Shown: positions 1-7,873 of the stretch, in pieces
Layout of the letters: each line of letters starts with the position of its first letter
Numbering within the stretch: position 1 is the stretch's first letter
Source: an uncultured beta proteobacterium
GTDB lineage: Bacteria > Pseudomonadota > Gammaproteobacteria > Burkholderiales > Burkholderiaceae_C
Assembly: GCA_903928635.1 (NCBI GenBank)
Contig: CAIYRQ010000071.1
Coordinates: 1-33,384, forward strand
Direction: 5' to 3'
DNA length: 33,384 bases
The notes under the pieces: generated by a model
What the model was told of the DNA's origin: nothing
Database searches by the model: none
The model's input: only the letters and a program-made list of their open reading frames with translations
Position numbers and translations under genes: made by a program

Positions 1-192
1 GCCGAGATGCTGGCCGAGTATGTGCTGGCCATGCGCAAGGGCCTGGGCCTGAAGGCCGTGCTGGGCACGGTGCATGCCTACCCCACGTTCACCGAGGCCA
101 ACAAGTATGCGGCAGGTGTCTGGCAGCGCGCGCATGTGTCCGCTCGGCTGCTGCGCGCGGCGCGCTGGTTTCACGCCTGGCGCCGGGGCTGA
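1..192 (+). CDS. C-terminal end of a pyridine nucleotide-disulfide oxidoreductase (partial)
   Basis: Only the last 63 codons are in the window; the frame is open from base 1 to the TGA at 190-192. The segment GLKAVLGTVHAYPTFTEANK is typical of the C-terminal dimerisation domain of mercuric-reductase/dihydrolipoamide-dehydrogenase-like flavoproteins, where a conserved His-x-x-Pro-(T/S) sits next to the partner subunit's active site. It ends in a basic tail (FHAWRRG). The FAD and NAD(P) domains and the redox-active Cys pair would lie upstream and cannot be checked, so the substrate is unknown. It is followed after 37 bases by another flavoprotein gene on the same strand, so co-transcription is plausible. 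Confidence 0.8.
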   Translation, partial: AEMLAEYVLAMRKGLGLKAVLGTVHAYPTFTEANKYAAGVWQRAHVSARLLRAARWFHAWRRG

Positions 193-229
193 AACGCATC
201 CAACCAGCCCCGACTGCACAATCACCCGA

Positions 230-2566
230 ATGCAAGCTGTCACTTCTCCAATTCTGCGCGACCTCGTTCTGGTGGGAGGGGGCCACAGCCACGTGGGTGT
301 GCTCAAAGCCTTTGCCATGCGGCCGGTGCCCGGTCTGCGCATCACCCTGGTCTGCACCGACGCGCACACGCCCTACTCCGGCATGTTGCCGGGCTACGTG
401 GCGGGCCATTACAGCTTCGACGAGGTGCACCTGGACCTGGTGCGATTGTGTGTATTTGCAGGGGCACGGTTTGTGCGCGCCGAGGTCACGGGCATCGACC
501 ACGCGCGTCGCCAGGTGCTGCTGCGCGACCGCCCTGCGCTGGACTACGACCTGCTGGCCATCAACACCGGCTCCACGCCGCAAACGTCGGCGACACCCGG
601 AGCCGCTGCGCACGCCATCAGCGTCAAACCGATTGCGGCCTTCAACAAGCGCTGGTTGGCGCTGTTGGAGGCAGTGCGCGCGGGCCAAGGGCCCCAACGG
701 ATTGCCGTGGTGGGCGCTGGCGCGGGTGGCGTGGAGGTGTTGCTGTCCATGCAATACCGGCTGCGCGCGGAGCGCAAGGCGCTGGGTTTGAGAGGCCCTG
801 AACCGGAGTTCGCGCTTTTTTCGGCGAGTGCGTCGGTGCTGCCTACCCACAACCCGCGGGTGCAGCGCCGCTTCGCCGCCGTGCTGCAGATGCGCGGGGT
901 GCAGGTGCATACCGGGGTGCGGGTCACACAGGTCAGCGGCGAAGCTGTTCAAGTGCAAGACGCTCAAGCTCCTGCCCAGGACGCGGGGCGCTGGGTACCG
1001 GCTGATGCTGTTTTTTGGGTGACCCAGGCAGGGGGCGGTTCGTGGCTGACTGGCACGGGTTTGGCATTGGACGAGGCTCACTGCATTCGGGTCGACCGCC
1101 ATCTGCAGTCCATCAGCGACCCCCGGATTTTTGCGAGCGGTGACGTCGCACACATGGAGGGCGAAGCCCTTGAAAAAGCCGGTGTGTTTGCCGTGCGCAT
1201 GGGCATGCCGCTGGCGCGCAACCTGCGCAGCGCGTTGCTGGGGCGGCCACTGCAGCCCTACCGCCCGCAGCGCCGCTGGCTGGCCTTGATCAGCACCGGC
1301 GACCGCTACGCCGTGGCCTCGCGCGGCGCCCTGGACTTTGCCGGTGCCTGGGTGTGGCGTTGGAAAGACCATATCGACCGGCGCTTTATGCGGCGCTTCT
1401 CGGACCTGGGTGCAGCCCCTATGGCGAGTCCGTCCCCAGCGCCGGCCACTGCGTTTGCGGACCTGAGCGCTGACGAGACGCTGCAATCCCAGGCCGCCCA
1501 GGCCATGCGCTGTGGCGGCTGCGGCGCCAAGGTGGGCGCCAGTGTGCTTTCGCAAGCGCTGGGGGCACTGCGGCCGCTGCCCAACGCCGATGTGCTGATT
1601 GGACTGGGCGCACCGGACGACGCGGCCGTGGTGCGCGTGCCTCCGGGCAAAGCGCTGGTGCAATCGGTGGATTTTTTCCGGGCTTTTGTGGACGACCCCT
1701 ACCGCTTTGGCCGCATCGCCGCCAACCACGCTCTGGGCGATATGTTCGCCATGGGCGCCCAGGCCCACACCGCCACCGCCGTGGCCACGGTGCCGCCGGG
1801 CCTGGACCGGCAAACCCGCATGCTGCTGTCGCAGATGATGGCAGGCGCCGTCGAGGTGCTGAACGCCGCCGGTTGCACCTTGGTGGGTGGCCACACCGGC
1901 GAAGGCCAGGAACTGGCGCTGGGGTTTGCCGTCAATGGTCTGATCAACATCGACGCCCACGGCACGCTGCAGGGTGTGATGACCAAGGGCGGTATGCAGG
2001 CGGGCGAGGTCATTCTGTTGACCAAACCCCTGGGCACCGGCACCTTGTTTGCTGCCCACGCACTGGGCCAGGCGCGGGGCCGCTGGGTGGAGGCCGCGCT
2101 GGACTGCATGGGCCAGTCCAGCCTGCACGCAGCGCAGATCGTGCAAGCCCACGGTGCCAGCGCCTGCACCGATATCACGGGTTTTGGCCTGCTGGGCCAT
2201 CTGGTGGAAATGGCACAGGCCTCCCGCGTGGAGGTGGCAGTCGACCTGCACGCACTGCCCGTGCTCGAAGGTGCTCTGGACTGCTTGCGGTTGGGCATCT
2301 ACAGCTCGCTACAGACGTCCAACGCGCGCCAAGCCAGCGCCATTGGCAACTTTACGGCCCACCGAGACCACCCGACCAACAAGCCACGACTGGACGTGTT
2401 GTTTGATCCGCAAACGGCTGGCGGCCTGCTGTGCAGTGTGCCGGCCCACCGCGCCGAGGCCTGCTTGCAGGCTTTGCGGGATGCCGGCTATACCCACTCT
2501 GCGGCTGTGGCCCAGGTGCGCGCTGCCAGCGATGCAGCGGCCCCTGTCTGGCTCATGGAACAATAG
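230..2566 (+). CDS. selD: FAD-dependent oxidoreductase / selenide, water dikinase fusion
   Basis: A 778-aa two-part protein. Residues about 8-395 form an NDH-2/sulfide-quinone-reductase-like flavoprotein module: dinucleotide motif VGGGHSH near residue 15, a second Rossmann motif VVGAGAGGVE, and the C-terminal FAD motif ASGDVAHME. Residues about 425-778 are SelD, which makes selenophosphate from selenide and ATP for selenocysteine and 2-selenouridine synthesis. Visible SelD motifs are CGGCGAK (Cys431 and Lys434 match the catalytic Cys17 and Lys20 of E. coli SelD; the Cys19 equivalent is Ala), PDDAAV, SVDFF, GDMFAMG, GGHTGEG, TDITGFGLLGH and DPQTAGGLL. The flavoprotein half may supply or handle selenide, but that is inference; such fusions are known. 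The ORF track starts at 74, inside the upstream gene. ATG 230 places the Rossmann motif at the usual distance from the N-terminus. No in-frame UGA is present. Confidence 0.9.
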   Translation: MQAVTSPILRDLVLVGGGHSHVGVLKAFAMRPVPGLRITLVCTDAHTPYSGMLPGYVAGHYSFDEVHLDLVRLCVFAGARFVRAEVTGIDHARRQVLLRDRPALDYDLLAINTGSTPQTSATPGAAAHAISVKPIAAFNKRWLALLEAVRAGQGPQRIAVVGAGAGGVEVLLSMQYRLRAERKALGLRGPEPEFALFSASASVLPTHNPRVQRRFAAVLQMRGVQVHTGVRVTQVSGEAVQVQDAQAPAQDAGRWVPADAVFWVTQAGGGSWLTGTGLALDEAHCIRVDRHLQSISDPRIFASGDVAHMEGEALEKAGVFAVRMGMPLARNLRSALLGRPLQPYRPQRRWLALISTGDRYAVASRGALDFAGAWVWRWKDHIDRRFMRRFSDLGAAPMASPSPAPATAFADLSADETLQSQAAQAMRCGGCGAKVGASVLSQALGALRPLPNADVLIGLGAPDDAAVVRVPPGKALVQSVDFFRAFVDDPYRFGRIAANHALGDMFAMGAQAHTATAVATVPPGLDRQTRMLLSQMMAGAVEVLNAAGCTLVGGHTGEGQELALGFAVNGLINIDAHGTLQGVMTKGGMQAGEVILLTKPLGTGTLFAAHALGQARGRWVEAALDCMGQSSLHAAQIVQAHGASACTDITGFGLLGHLVEMAQASRVEVAVDLHALPVLEGALDCLRLGIYSSLQTSNARQASAIGNFTAHRDHPTNKPRLDVLFDPQTAGGLLCSVPAHRAEACLQALRDAGYTHSAAVAQVRAASDAAAPVWLMEQ

Positions 2567-2571
2567 AGGCC

Positions 2572-3720
2572 ATGACAGGCACCACGACAGAACCGGACAC
2601 CGCAGGGCCCAGCGGTCCCTCAACCGCTTTCCCCGAACTCTTGGAGCTCGCGCCCGCTGCTGCAGTCTCCTACCGCCGCCCCACGCGCTTATTGCTTTGG
2701 GGTGCGGGACCGGCCCATTTGCGGTTTTTGAAATCACTGCAAACCCGTCCGATTGCCCATGCCGAAATCACCCTGTTGACTCAACATAGCCAGGTTTTTT
2801 CGCCGCGTATGCTGGCCCGCTTTATGGCCAACGAGGTGAGCTTGGCGCAGTGCCTGACCGATGTTGCGAACTTGCTCAAAGACACCAATGTCCGTTGGGC
2901 AGGCCGCCAGGGACGGGCCATGGATGCGGATTCCCGCACGGTGTTGCTTGATGACCGTCAGGTCCTGGATTACGACGTTTTGTCCATCAACATCGGCGCC
3001 CAGCCGCACCGCGAGGCGATTGAGCGTGCCATGCCGGGCGCTCGGGAGCATGGTCTTTTTGTTCCACCGATTGAGGGCTTCGTCCAACAGTGGCCCAAAG
3101 TTTGTGACATGGGCCGCAGCCGTGCCTTGCGCATTGCCGTCGTGGGCCATTGTCTGGCTGGTTTTGAATTGGCACTGGCAGTTCGCCAACGCATGCCGAC
3201 GGCAGCCGTCACCTGGATTCCGGCCCCGAACGACCCGCTGCGCGACTATTCAGACACCTTGCACCAGCGCATGCTGGCTACCTTGCGCTCCCACCGCGTC
3301 ACCGTGCTGTACGAGCCGGTCGCGGCGTTTGAGCGGGACGACGTGGTCCTCGCCAGTGGCGCCCGACTGGCCTGTGACGTTCCCCTGCTCGTGCTCTCGC
3401 AGTCCACGCCGGCTTGGCTACAGGACTCCGGCTTGGCTGACAACGCAGAGAGCTCAGTCGCTTTGGATCAGCATCTGCGAATGGACCCCCACCAACGCAG
3501 CACCAGTCACCCTGAAGTGTTTTTCGTCCAAGAGGACAGCCTGGTACTGCCTGGCAATCTGCGCGCCGTGATGCATGCCGAACCCGCCCAATTGCGGGCC
3601 GCCAAGGCGCCGTCAGCGCAATTTCTTTATGCGGGGGCAGACCACGCACTGGCCATGTGGCGCGGCCACTGCATCCAGGGTCGAATGGCAGGCTGGCTTA
3701 AACAACTTTTCAATGCTTAG
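2572..3720 (+). CDS. Stand-alone paralog of the SelD-fused flavoprotein module, motifs eroded
   Basis: A 382-aa protein whose order of elements matches the N-terminal half of the preceding SelD fusion: Rossmann start LLLWGAGPAHLRFL, middle LDYDVLSINIGAQP (compare LDYDLLAINTGSTP), and a similar C-terminal GADHALAMWRGH. Key binding motifs are changed. The second dinucleotide motif is VVGHCLAGFE instead of VVGAGAGGVE, and the GD that binds FAD ribityl in ASGDVAHME is replaced by VQEDSLVL. It may therefore be a non-catalytic partner or bind a different ligand; this is inference. ATG 2572 lies 5 bases after the selD stop, so translation is probably coupled; the longer ORF start at 2431 would lie deep inside selD. 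No SelD domain follows. Exact function unknown. Confidence 0.75.
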   Translation: MTGTTTEPDTAGPSGPSTAFPELLELAPAAAVSYRRPTRLLLWGAGPAHLRFLKSLQTRPIAHAEITLLTQHSQVFSPRMLARFMANEVSLAQCLTDVANLLKDTNVRWAGRQGRAMDADSRTVLLDDRQVLDYDVLSINIGAQPHREAIERAMPGAREHGLFVPPIEGFVQQWPKVCDMGRSRALRIAVVGHCLAGFELALAVRQRMPTAAVTWIPAPNDPLRDYSDTLHQRMLATLRSHRVTVLYEPVAAFERDDVVLASGARLACDVPLLVLSQSTPAWLQDSGLADNAESSVALDQHLRMDPHQRSTSHPEVFFVQEDSLVLPGNLRAVMHAEPAQLRAAKAPSAQFLYAGADHALAMWRGHCIQGRMAGWLKQLFNA

Positions 3721-3767
3721 CCTGCGCAACCAAACCCTCAGCTCTTACCTCACCACAGGACACTGCT

Positions 3768-4250
3768 ATGCAAACCAATGCCCAAACCGATGACGGCGCC
3801 ATTCACGATGCGGTGCCGGTGCGAAAAGTCGACGCCTTGCTAGACCACTATGCATTGAGCCACACGCACCCCACCAACGAGCTGATTCACTTCATCGCGA
3901 TCCCCGCCATCATGCTGAGCCTGGTTGGAATGATGTTTGCCGTGCACCCCGCCATCGCCGTGTTATTTTTTGCGGCCAGCATGGTCTATTACGCCCGACT
4001 TTCCTGGCGTTTTACCGCCTGCATGCTGCTGGTGTCTTCGGTGATTCTGGCCGCCGTGGATGCTTTGGACGCGCGGGGTCTGCTGCTGCCAGTATCGGTA
4101 GCGGTCTTCGTCATCGCCTGGATTTTTCAATTCATCGGACACCGCCTGGAAGGTAAAAAACCCTCTTTTTTTGAAGATGTGCAGTACCTGTGGGTGGGAC
4201 CGCTGTTTGTCTTGAGCAAGTTATTTTTGCGTTGGGGTGTGCGCTGGTGA
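3768..4250 (+). CDS. Mpo1-like (DUF962) membrane protein
   Basis: A 160-aa protein with about four hydrophobic segments. The N-terminal HYALSHTHPTNELIHFIAIP and the late FIGHRLEGKKPSFFEDVQYL are the two signature blocks of the DUF962/Mpo1 family. In yeast Mpo1 is an iron-dependent ER dioxygenase that shortens 2-hydroxy fatty acids by one carbon; the conserved His residues (HTHP, NELIH, GHR) probably bind the metal. A role in 2-hydroxy fatty acid turnover here is inference from the family. A 47-base gap separates it from the upstream flavoprotein gene, with an AGGA ribosome-binding site before ATG 3768. Its TGA overlaps the GTG start of the next gene, so the two are likely co-translated. Confidence 0.8.
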   Translation: MQTNAQTDDGAIHDAVPVRKVDALLDHYALSHTHPTNELIHFIAIPAIMLSLVGMMFAVHPAIAVLFFAASMVYYARLSWRFTACMLLVSSVILAAVDALDARGLLLPVSVAVFVIAWIFQFIGHRLEGKKPSFFEDVQYLWVGPLFVLSKLFLRWGVRW

Positions 4251-6229
4251 AATCGGAAGGCGGCACAGGCTTTGTCGGCTCGCTCAAACGCCGACCTTGG
4301 GCCTTGCTGCGCCAAATCCGCTGGCTGGTCCGCCTTGAGTCGCCCTATTTCTTCGGGGGTATTCGGCCACTGCTTGCGGTATTGGCCGTGTCGCTCATTC
4401 CCGCGCTTTATGTGGTGATTTATCTCTCCAGCCTGTGGGACCCGGTTGCCAATAGCGGAGCTTTGCAAGTGGGTTTGGTGGACCTGGACCAGGGCGTGGT
4501 CTACCGGGAACAGAACGTCAATATGGGGCGGGAACTGTTAGCGCAGCTGGAGCGCAACCCCCGATTCGGCTACATCCGCCTGGACAATGCGGATGCGGCA
4601 CGCCAACAAGTACGCCACGGCACGCTGGCATTTGCGCTCATTATTCCCAGGGACTTCAGTTCCAACGCAGTGCCCGGCGCCCTGCCAGGCGCTGGCAAGC
4701 TGGTGGTGTATGCGTCTGAGGGCAACAGCTTTGAAGGCGCACGCATCGCGCAGCTCTTTGCTGCCGAACTCGGACACAAAGTCAATGAAAGCTTGAACGA
4801 GCAGCGCTGGAACTTGGTGTTGCTAAGTGCAGCCGGCTCCAAAAACAGCGTGGAACGGCTGCGCCAGGCAGCGGCGCAGTTGCATGAAGCTGCTGAACAG
4901 CTCAGCGGTGGCGCCTCGAAAGCCGCCATGGGTGCTGGCGCCCTGAGCAGCAGTGCGGCCCGGCTGAGTGACGGTGTCAGCCAGTTGGGTGGTGGCATGC
5001 GCCAGCTCGCCGGAGGTTTGCGCGCGCTGGATGCCAAGCGCCCCCGAAACTCCGAGCTCACCGCCTTGACCACGGGCGCGGACGCATTGGCCGCCAACCA
5101 GGACGAGCTGCGGAAGGCGCTTCAAAGTTTGCAAGAAGGCAGCCAGGCACTCAACACGGGCGTGGAGGCCTTCAAGAAAGACGCCGACAGCAGCTTGCTG
5201 GTGCGCCCGGCAGTGCGGGACGCCGTGACTGAACTGGCGCGCGGCCTGACTCAGCTCGATAGCGGCCTGCGCGGTGTGGGTGTGGGCCAGCAAAAAATCA
5301 GCGAAGGTGCAGGTCAACTGAGCGCAGGCGTTGGCGCACTGACAAATGGCGTTCGAAGTATGAACGGGGCGATTCGGACCATGGCTGGAAAGTTACCTGA
5401 AGACGCGCAAATCGACAGCCTCTCGGAGGGCGCAAGCGAACTCGCGCGTGCCAGCGCCCTCTTGGCGCAGGCCAACGACAAAATCAGTGGCGCCAGCCGC
5501 GCCATGTTGAGCGGCACTGCGATGCTGGTCAACGCTTTACCCCAAACACAGGATGCGCCCGTGGGCAGCGCACGGGGCTTGGCAAACTCGGTGCAGCCGA
5601 CCCTTGAAGTTGAGGCCAGCGTGCAAAACAGTGGCAGCGGCTTTTCCGCCAACATCATTCCGGCAGCGCTTTGGCTGGGCGCGGGCATCGCCGCATTTTT
5701 GGTCAACCTGCGTGTGCTGCCAAGGGCGGCGCGGCACTTCAACCCGCTGGCACGCCTTATCGGCAAACTCGTGCTGCCGTCTTGCGTGGTGTTGTTACAG
5801 GCGATTTTGGTGCTGATCACTGTGGAATATGTGCTGCACATCAAGGTTATGCAACCGGCGGCCTTGGCCTGCACCGTCATCACCGCTGCACTTGCATTTT
5901 TGTTGATCGTCTGCGCATTCATCCGGCTTTTCGGCGACGCGGGTAAAGCACTGTCCATGCTGTTTCTGGCCGTGCAGCTGTCGTCCTCCGGAGGTGTTTT
6001 GCCGGTCGAACTCAGCGGAACATTTTTCGCCAGCATGAGCCCCTGGCTGCCCATCACCTGGGTGGTCCACGGGCTCAAAGCGAGCCTGTTTGGTGCCTTT
6101 GACGGAGTCTGGCAAACCTCCTGGCACCAGGTGCTCATGGCTGCGGCCATTGCAGCATTGGCAGCCACCGCGCTGGGACGCTGGCGTTACGTGCCACGCA
6201 GCGCACTTCGTCCAGCGCTGGACCTCTAG
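4247..6229 (+). CDS. YhgE/Pip-type ABC-2 membrane protein
   Basis: A 660-aa protein with one N-terminal membrane segment (residues about 40-62), a long extracytoplasmic region of about 380 residues, and roughly five C-terminal membrane segments. The first extracytoplasmic block (VGLVDLDQGV, ALIIPRDFS) is typical of YhgE/Pip and ABC-2 permease-like proteins. The central part carries repeated LxxGxxQLxxG-type heptad-like units (QLSGGASK, QLGGGMRQLAGG, QLSAGVGAL) that suggest a long helical stalk. Related proteins include phage infection protein Pip, RND-like and type VII-associated factors; substrate unknown. No ATPase gene is adjacent. I chose GTG 4247 because it overlaps the upstream stop (GTGA); the track's ATG 4190 would overlap the upstream gene by 61 bases. 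Confidence 0.8.
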   Translation: MKSEGGTGFVGSLKRRPWALLRQIRWLVRLESPYFFGGIRPLLAVLAVSLIPALYVVIYLSSLWDPVANSGALQVGLVDLDQGVVYREQNVNMGRELLAQLERNPRFGYIRLDNADAARQQVRHGTLAFALIIPRDFSSNAVPGALPGAGKLVVYASEGNSFEGARIAQLFAAELGHKVNESLNEQRWNLVLLSAAGSKNSVERLRQAAAQLHEAAEQLSGGASKAAMGAGALSSSAARLSDGVSQLGGGMRQLAGGLRALDAKRPRNSELTALTTGADALAANQDELRKALQSLQEGSQALNTGVEAFKKDADSSLLVRPAVRDAVTELARGLTQLDSGLRGVGVGQQKISEGAGQLSAGVGALTNGVRSMNGAIRTMAGKLPEDAQIDSLSEGASELARASALLAQANDKISGASRAMLSGTAMLVNALPQTQDAPVGSARGLANSVQPTLEVEASVQNSGSGFSANIIPAALWLGAGIAAFLVNLRVLPRAARHFNPLARLIGKLVLPSCVVLLQAILVLITVEYVLHIKVMQPAALACTVITAALAFLLIVCAFIRLFGDAGKALSMLFLAVQLSSSGGVLPVELSGTFFASMSPWLPITWVVHGLKASLFGAFDGVWQTSWHQVLMAAAIAALAATALGRWRYVPRSALRPALDL

Positions 6230-6617
6230 CGCCCACGTCGAGCAGCACCGGCTTCGTGCTATCGATACACCCTGTGCGCGGGCTTCCGACTCCGATCAAG
6301 CAATTTTTTTTGCACCTTCAGCGGCCTCTAGCGCACATCAGAGATGACTTGAATTAATATCGGAAAATTAAATCAATAAGTTTCAGTGAATTAATAATGA
6401 GATCCATATTGCGCATAGTCCACATGCCAAACCGGCTCGATTCAGTCCCAAAGCCAGTCGCATTGCGCTACTTGGACAAAGACGCGCAGGGTCACACCCG
6501 GATTCGCGCTCGTACACCCAGCCTCGAGCAAGGAGACAAGCACCGACCCACGTTGCTGGCAGATCTCGTCGCATCCAAAAAACAGGGCTAGTGCAAGGCT
6601 CCTGCGCCAAGACGCCT
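6230..6617. other. Gene-poor interval with AT-rich patch
   Basis: This 388-base gap lies between two convergent transcripts (YhgE-like on +, MFS exporter on -). The short ORFs at 6397-6591 (+) and 6383-6610 (-) have no recognisable family features or good ribosome-binding sites. Bases 6341-6400 are strikingly AT-rich for this genome and hold a 9-base direct repeat GAATTAATA at 6351-6359 and 6388-6396. There is no convincing Rho-independent terminator; AGCAC-N7-GTGCT near 6244-6260 is a weak hairpin without a T tract. It could be decayed gene remains. Confidence 0.5.
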
Positions 6618-7856
6618 CTAGGGCTGCGATGTCACGATGTCTGCTCCAATGCGGGGCCAGCGGCGGCGCATCCACATCCAAGCGCATAAGCCTACGCCCA
6701 TCATGCCCAAGGACGCGCCCGCCAAGGCCACCGTGGAGTGCATGACCCAGGGGGAAATCAAACCTGCGACGATGCCATTGGCCGTGGAGCCAATAAACAT
6801 TTGCAACGACGAAGCCATGCCCCTGCGATCAGGGTGCAAGTCCAACACCAACAAGGTGACAACGGGCACCATCATCGCCCAGCCAAAGGCAAATATTCCC
6901 AGCGGCAGCAGGGCCCAGGCCACGTGCGCTGTAAATAACACATTGGCCAGAAGATTGAGCACGCCCACGCACAGCATGATGACAAAGCCGTCGCGTATTT
7001 GGCGTTTGGGTGTGCGTTTGCCCGCTGATCTGCCACTGACCCAGGCACCGGCCATGATGCCGGTAATCACCACCAGGAAAAACCAGAAAAACTGCTGGGG
7101 AACCAAGTGCAAGTGCTCACCCAAGAACACGGGTGCGCTCAGCACATACAAAAAAACGCCGTTGAACGGGATGCCGCTGGCCAGCGCCAGCAGCAAAAAC
7201 CGCGGGTCCGCTCCCAGCTGCCAGTAGCCGGCGAGCAGATTTTTTGGATGGAAGTGTTGTCGTTGGCTGGGGTGAAGTGTCTCAGGCAGTAAACGGTAAT
7301 TCGCCACCCCCAGCAGCAGTCCAACCGCCGTCAGAAACCAAAATATTGCGTGCCACGTGCTGTGAATCAAGAGCCATCCGCCCAGCAGCGGCGCGATGGC
7401 GGGCGCCAAACCAAAAAAGATGGTGATCTGGCTCATGACCTTTTGTGCATCCTGAGGCGCATACATATCGCGCACCACGGCCCTTGCGATGACGATGCCG
7501 GCACCGGTCGACAAGCCCTGCAATCCGCGGAAAAAAATCAACTGTCCTATGCTTTGTGAAAGAGCACACCCTGCGGAGGCCAGGGTGAATACCGCCAAGC
7601 CCCACAAGACCACGGGGCGCCGCCCAAAGCTGTCCGAGATTGCGCCATGAAACAGCGCCATGAAGGCGAAGCACAGCAAATAGGCCGATAGCGTTTGCTG
7701 CATTTGCAGCGGCGTGGCGCCCAACGAGGCTGAAATGCCGGAGAAAGCGGGCAAATACGTGTCAATCGAGAACGGGCCCAGCATGCCCAGTGCCGCCAGC
7801 AGAATGGCAAACGTCCATTTTGGAAGGCGCCACAGGGTGTCTGCTTGGGGATGCAT
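6618..7856 (-). CDS. Bcr/CflA-type MFS drug exporter
   Basis: A 412-aa protein with about twelve hydrophobic segments. The N-terminus FSIDTYLPAFSGISASLGAT and the following QQTLSAYLLCFA are typical of the Bcr/CflA subfamily of drug:H+ antiporters (DHA1 family). The MFS loop motif reads GAISDSFGRRPVV, and motif C-like glycines occur near GLAPAIAPLLGGWLL. The family exports drugs such as bicyclomycin or sulfonamides, and sometimes small peptides or cysteine; the substrate here cannot be inferred. The track begins at 8003, but the first 49 residues are not membrane-like and overlap the EamA gene. ATG 7856 gives a normal N-terminus and leaves a 17-base gap to the upstream EamA gene, so the two exporters are probably in one operon. 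Confidence 0.88.
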   Translation of the reverse strand: MHPQADTLWRLPKWTFAILLAALGMLGPFSIDTYLPAFSGISASLGATPLQMQQTLSAYLLCFAFMALFHGAISDSFGRRPVVLWGLAVFTLASAGCALSQSIGQLIFFRGLQGLSTGAGIVIARAVVRDMYAPQDAQKVMSQITIFFGLAPAIAPLLGGWLLIHSTWHAIFWFLTAVGLLLGVANYRLLPETLHPSQRQHFHPKNLLAGYWQLGADPRFLLLALASGIPFNGVFLYVLSAPVFLGEHLHLVPQQFFWFFLVVITGIMAGAWVSGRSAGKRTPKRQIRDGFVIMLCVGVLNLLANVLFTAHVAWALLPLGIFAFGWAMMVPVVTLLVLDLHPDRRGMASSLQMFIGSTANGIVAGLISPWVMHSTVALAGASLGMMGVGLCAWMWMRRRWPRIGADIVTSQP

Positions 7857-7873
7857 AGGAGTCCGAGGGGCAA

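Noticed and set aside
1490-1540. Possible selenocysteine codon in SelD
   Set aside because: The catalytic position is TGC (Cys) and there is no in-frame TGA in the gene.
89-2251. 720-aa ORF on the minus strand opposite selD
   Set aside because: Its product is rich in His, Gln and Arg with no domain and lies fully antisense to a well-supported gene; long shadow ORFs are common in GC-rich DNA.
6397-6591. 64-aa + strand ORF in the gene-poor interval
   Set aside because: No ribosome-binding site, no family resemblance and an overlapping minus-strand ORF of equal quality; could not be supported as a gene.
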